DNA from: an uncultured Collinsella sp.
GTDB taxonomy: Bacteria; Actinomycetota; Coriobacteriia; Coriobacteriales; Coriobacteriaceae
Length of the DNA stretch: 64,000 nucleotides
NCBI GenBank assembly: GCA_902479075.1
Contig: CABSNK010000002.1
Coordinates: forward strand, 1 to 64,000
Direction: 5' to 3'
Shown here piece by piece: positions 62,781 to 64,000 of this stretch. Positions within the stretch are counted from its first letter, which is position 1. Each line of letters begins with the position of its first letter. Below the pieces are notes generated by a model that was not told the DNA's origin, did not search any database, and worked only from the letters and a program-made list of their open reading frames with translations. Made by a program: the position numbers and the translations under genes.

Positions 62781-64000
62781 TCAGTTGTTATTGCCACCAT
62801 CGAGCAATGCCTCAAAATCCTTCGCCGGCATGGGGCGGTAGTAGAGGAAGCCCTGAGCGTAGCGGGCACCCATGTGGCGTAGCATGTTCGCCTGCTCATC
62901 TGTCTCGACGCCTTCGATCACAATGGGCAGATGGAGCGACTGCGCCATCTCGAGCATCGATGACACGATCTGCGCGCTGCGGCCTTGATCGCGGTCGGTG
63001 GGCACAAAGGTGCGGTCGAGCTTGATGACGTCGACGTTGACGTTCTTGAGCATCGCGAGCGTGGACTGACCGGTGCCAAAATCGTCCATATAGGTCGAGA
63101 AGCCGCGGGTGTGCAAGTCGGCTGTCAGTTTGTCCACGGCTTCGGACTCTCCCGTATAAGCCGTCTCGGTGATCTCGATACGCATGAGCTCGGGCGGTAG
63201 GTTGTATTGGGCGGCAAGCGCCCCCATATGCTCGGCAACGTCGCAGGCAAGGATATCCACGCGCGACACATTAAGCGAGACCGGAACCACACGAAGGCCG
63301 CGATCGAGACGCACGCGCAGCCACGAGGCGACACCCTGCCAAATGTACTTGTCGAGCGTCACCACAAAGCCGCTTTCCTCGAGTGCGGGGATAAACGTTG
63401 CGGGTGAAATGAGAGAGCCGTCCTTGTCAATCCAGCGGGTGAGTGCCTCGGCGCCAATGATCTCGCCGGTTTCCATATCGACCTGGGGCTGCAGGTAGTA
63501 CGTGATGCGGCCGTTTGAGAGCGCGTACTGGAACTCGGTCAGCGTGCGGTGGAACGCAATCTCGTGTTCATATTCTTCGGGGCGGAAAATGGCAATGCGC
63601 TCCTTGAAGTCGTTTTTGGCGCGTCGATTGGTAAACATGGCCTTTGCCTGCGCATCGATGGTGATCTCCTCATTGGAGTCGATGGGGTAAATGCCCATGG
63701 ACGGCCAAAAACCTACGCCGTCATCATGCCTGGCTACGACCTCGCGAACGCGGTTGTAGATTTGATGGACGGTGATGCGCTTAAAGGGGATGAGTGCGCA
63801 AAAGTCATCTTGGCCCCAGTACCCTGCGACGCCCATATCGGCATTCTCGATGTCCTTGAGGACCGTGCCCACATCGGCGAGTACGCGGTCGCCCTCGGCC
63901 TGGCCGTGCCATTCATTAAACAGGCGCATGTGGCCCATGTCGACCGTGGCGATGCACCAGGTGCCGTCGCGCCTTGCCTCGAGAAATGCGTTGGCGCGCC
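62781..64000 (-). CDS. GGDEF-EAL protein, c-di-GMP phosphodiesterase, cut by the window edge
   Basis: At least 406 residues. The reading frame is open to the window end and continues as RRDGTWCIATVDMGHMRLFN, so the start lies outside; an internal ATG at 63938 is not the true start. The degenerate GGDEF has YWGQDDFCAL instead of GGDEF. The EAL domain is complete: GAEALTRW, VSLNVSRVDI, MRIEITETAY, STYMDDFGTGQSTLAML, VIKLDRTFV and IEGVETDEQANML, all catalytic residues present. It hydrolyses c-di-GMP in the cytoplasm; the GQDDF domain may bind GTP as a regulator. It is followed by the diguanylate cyclase gene on the same strand. Confidence 0.88.
   Translation of the reverse strand, partial: RANAFLEARRDGTWCIATVDMGHMRLFNEWHGQAEGDRVLADVGTVLKDIENADMGVAGYWGQDDFCALIPFKRITVHQIYNRVREVVARHDDGVGFWPSMGIYPIDSNEEITIDAQAKAMFTNRRAKNDFKERIAIFRPEEYEHEIAFHRTLTEFQYALSNGRITYYLQPQVDMETGEIIGAEALTRWIDKDGSLISPATFIPALEESGFVVTLDKYIWQGVASWLRVRLDRGLRVVPVSLNVSRVDILACDVAEHMGALAAQYNLPPELMRIEITETAYTGESEAVDKLTADLHTRGFSTYMDDFGTGQSTLAMLKNVNVDVIKLDRTFVPTDRDQGRSAQIVSSMLEMAQSLHLPIVIEGVETDEQANMLRHMGARYAQGFLYYRPMPAKDFEALLDGGNNN

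Overview
The window is high-GC bacterial DNA with short intergenic gaps, AGGAGG-type ribosome binding sites, frequent GTG and TTG starts, and a surface protein carrying an LAGTG sorting signal. Together with the gene families present (CD1871A-type CXXC peptide, ParE/ParC-type second topoisomerase, VUT-family permease, giant MacB-like ABC fusion) this suggests a Coriobacteriia actinobacterium, most likely Collinsella or a close gut relative. The genus is an inference; no rRNA gene is present to prove it. No tRNA, rRNA, intact transposase, phage module or CRISPR array was seen.

Layout. Positions 1-3400 are a decayed accessory zone: the start of an ABC ATPase, a truncated TetR gene, a ToxN/AbiQ-like toxin gene with a one-base frameshift, a YjdF gene with no start codon, a PH-domain membrane protein, and C-terminal scraps of other proteins. 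From 3.5 to 10 kb lie a flavodoxin-like protein, the first of three AAA+/winged-helix ATPases, and a parE-parC topoisomerase operon with a LexA-type SOS box upstream. From 10 to 20.7 kb come an XRE regulator with a membrane protein, a 1455-residue wall-anchored surface protein, a LuxR regulator, a two-component system, and a divergent redox cassette (CXXC peptide, polyferredoxin, TlpA-like lipoprotein). From 20.9 to 39.4 kb there are a MacB-like ABC fusion, a dihydrouridine synthase, a glutaredoxin, an XRE/zinc-ribbon/TipAS regulator, TrmO, a MalY-like lyase, a hybrid sensor kinase, a K+ channel, a LOG protein, a ClC protein, an EamA permease and a GntR/ABC operon.

From 39.5 to 39.8 kb is an array in which a 15-nt motif recurs every 40 nt in alternating orientation (four 80-nt units). 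Release factor 3, a VUT permease, an SDR, uracil-DNA glycosylase, DMT and MATE transporters, a LysR regulator, and several RNA methyltransferases follow. From 51 to 58 kb a TetM-like GTPase, a second AAA+ gene, a UvrA-like ABC protein and a third AAA+ gene form a possible stress cluster. The window ends with TrmL, a CobW GTPase, an ArsC-like protein, a flavin reductase and a pair of c-di-GMP proteins; the EAL protein runs off the edge.

The most interesting non-coding signals are: (a) each of the three AAA+ genes is preceded by its own block of roughly 10-nt tandem repeats, different in sequence but alike in layout; (b) the 80-nt-period palindrome array; (c) at least eight dispersed hairpins with a GGGACAG/GGGACGTTC core, several overlapping a stop codon; (d) a 185-bp palindromic MITE-like element.
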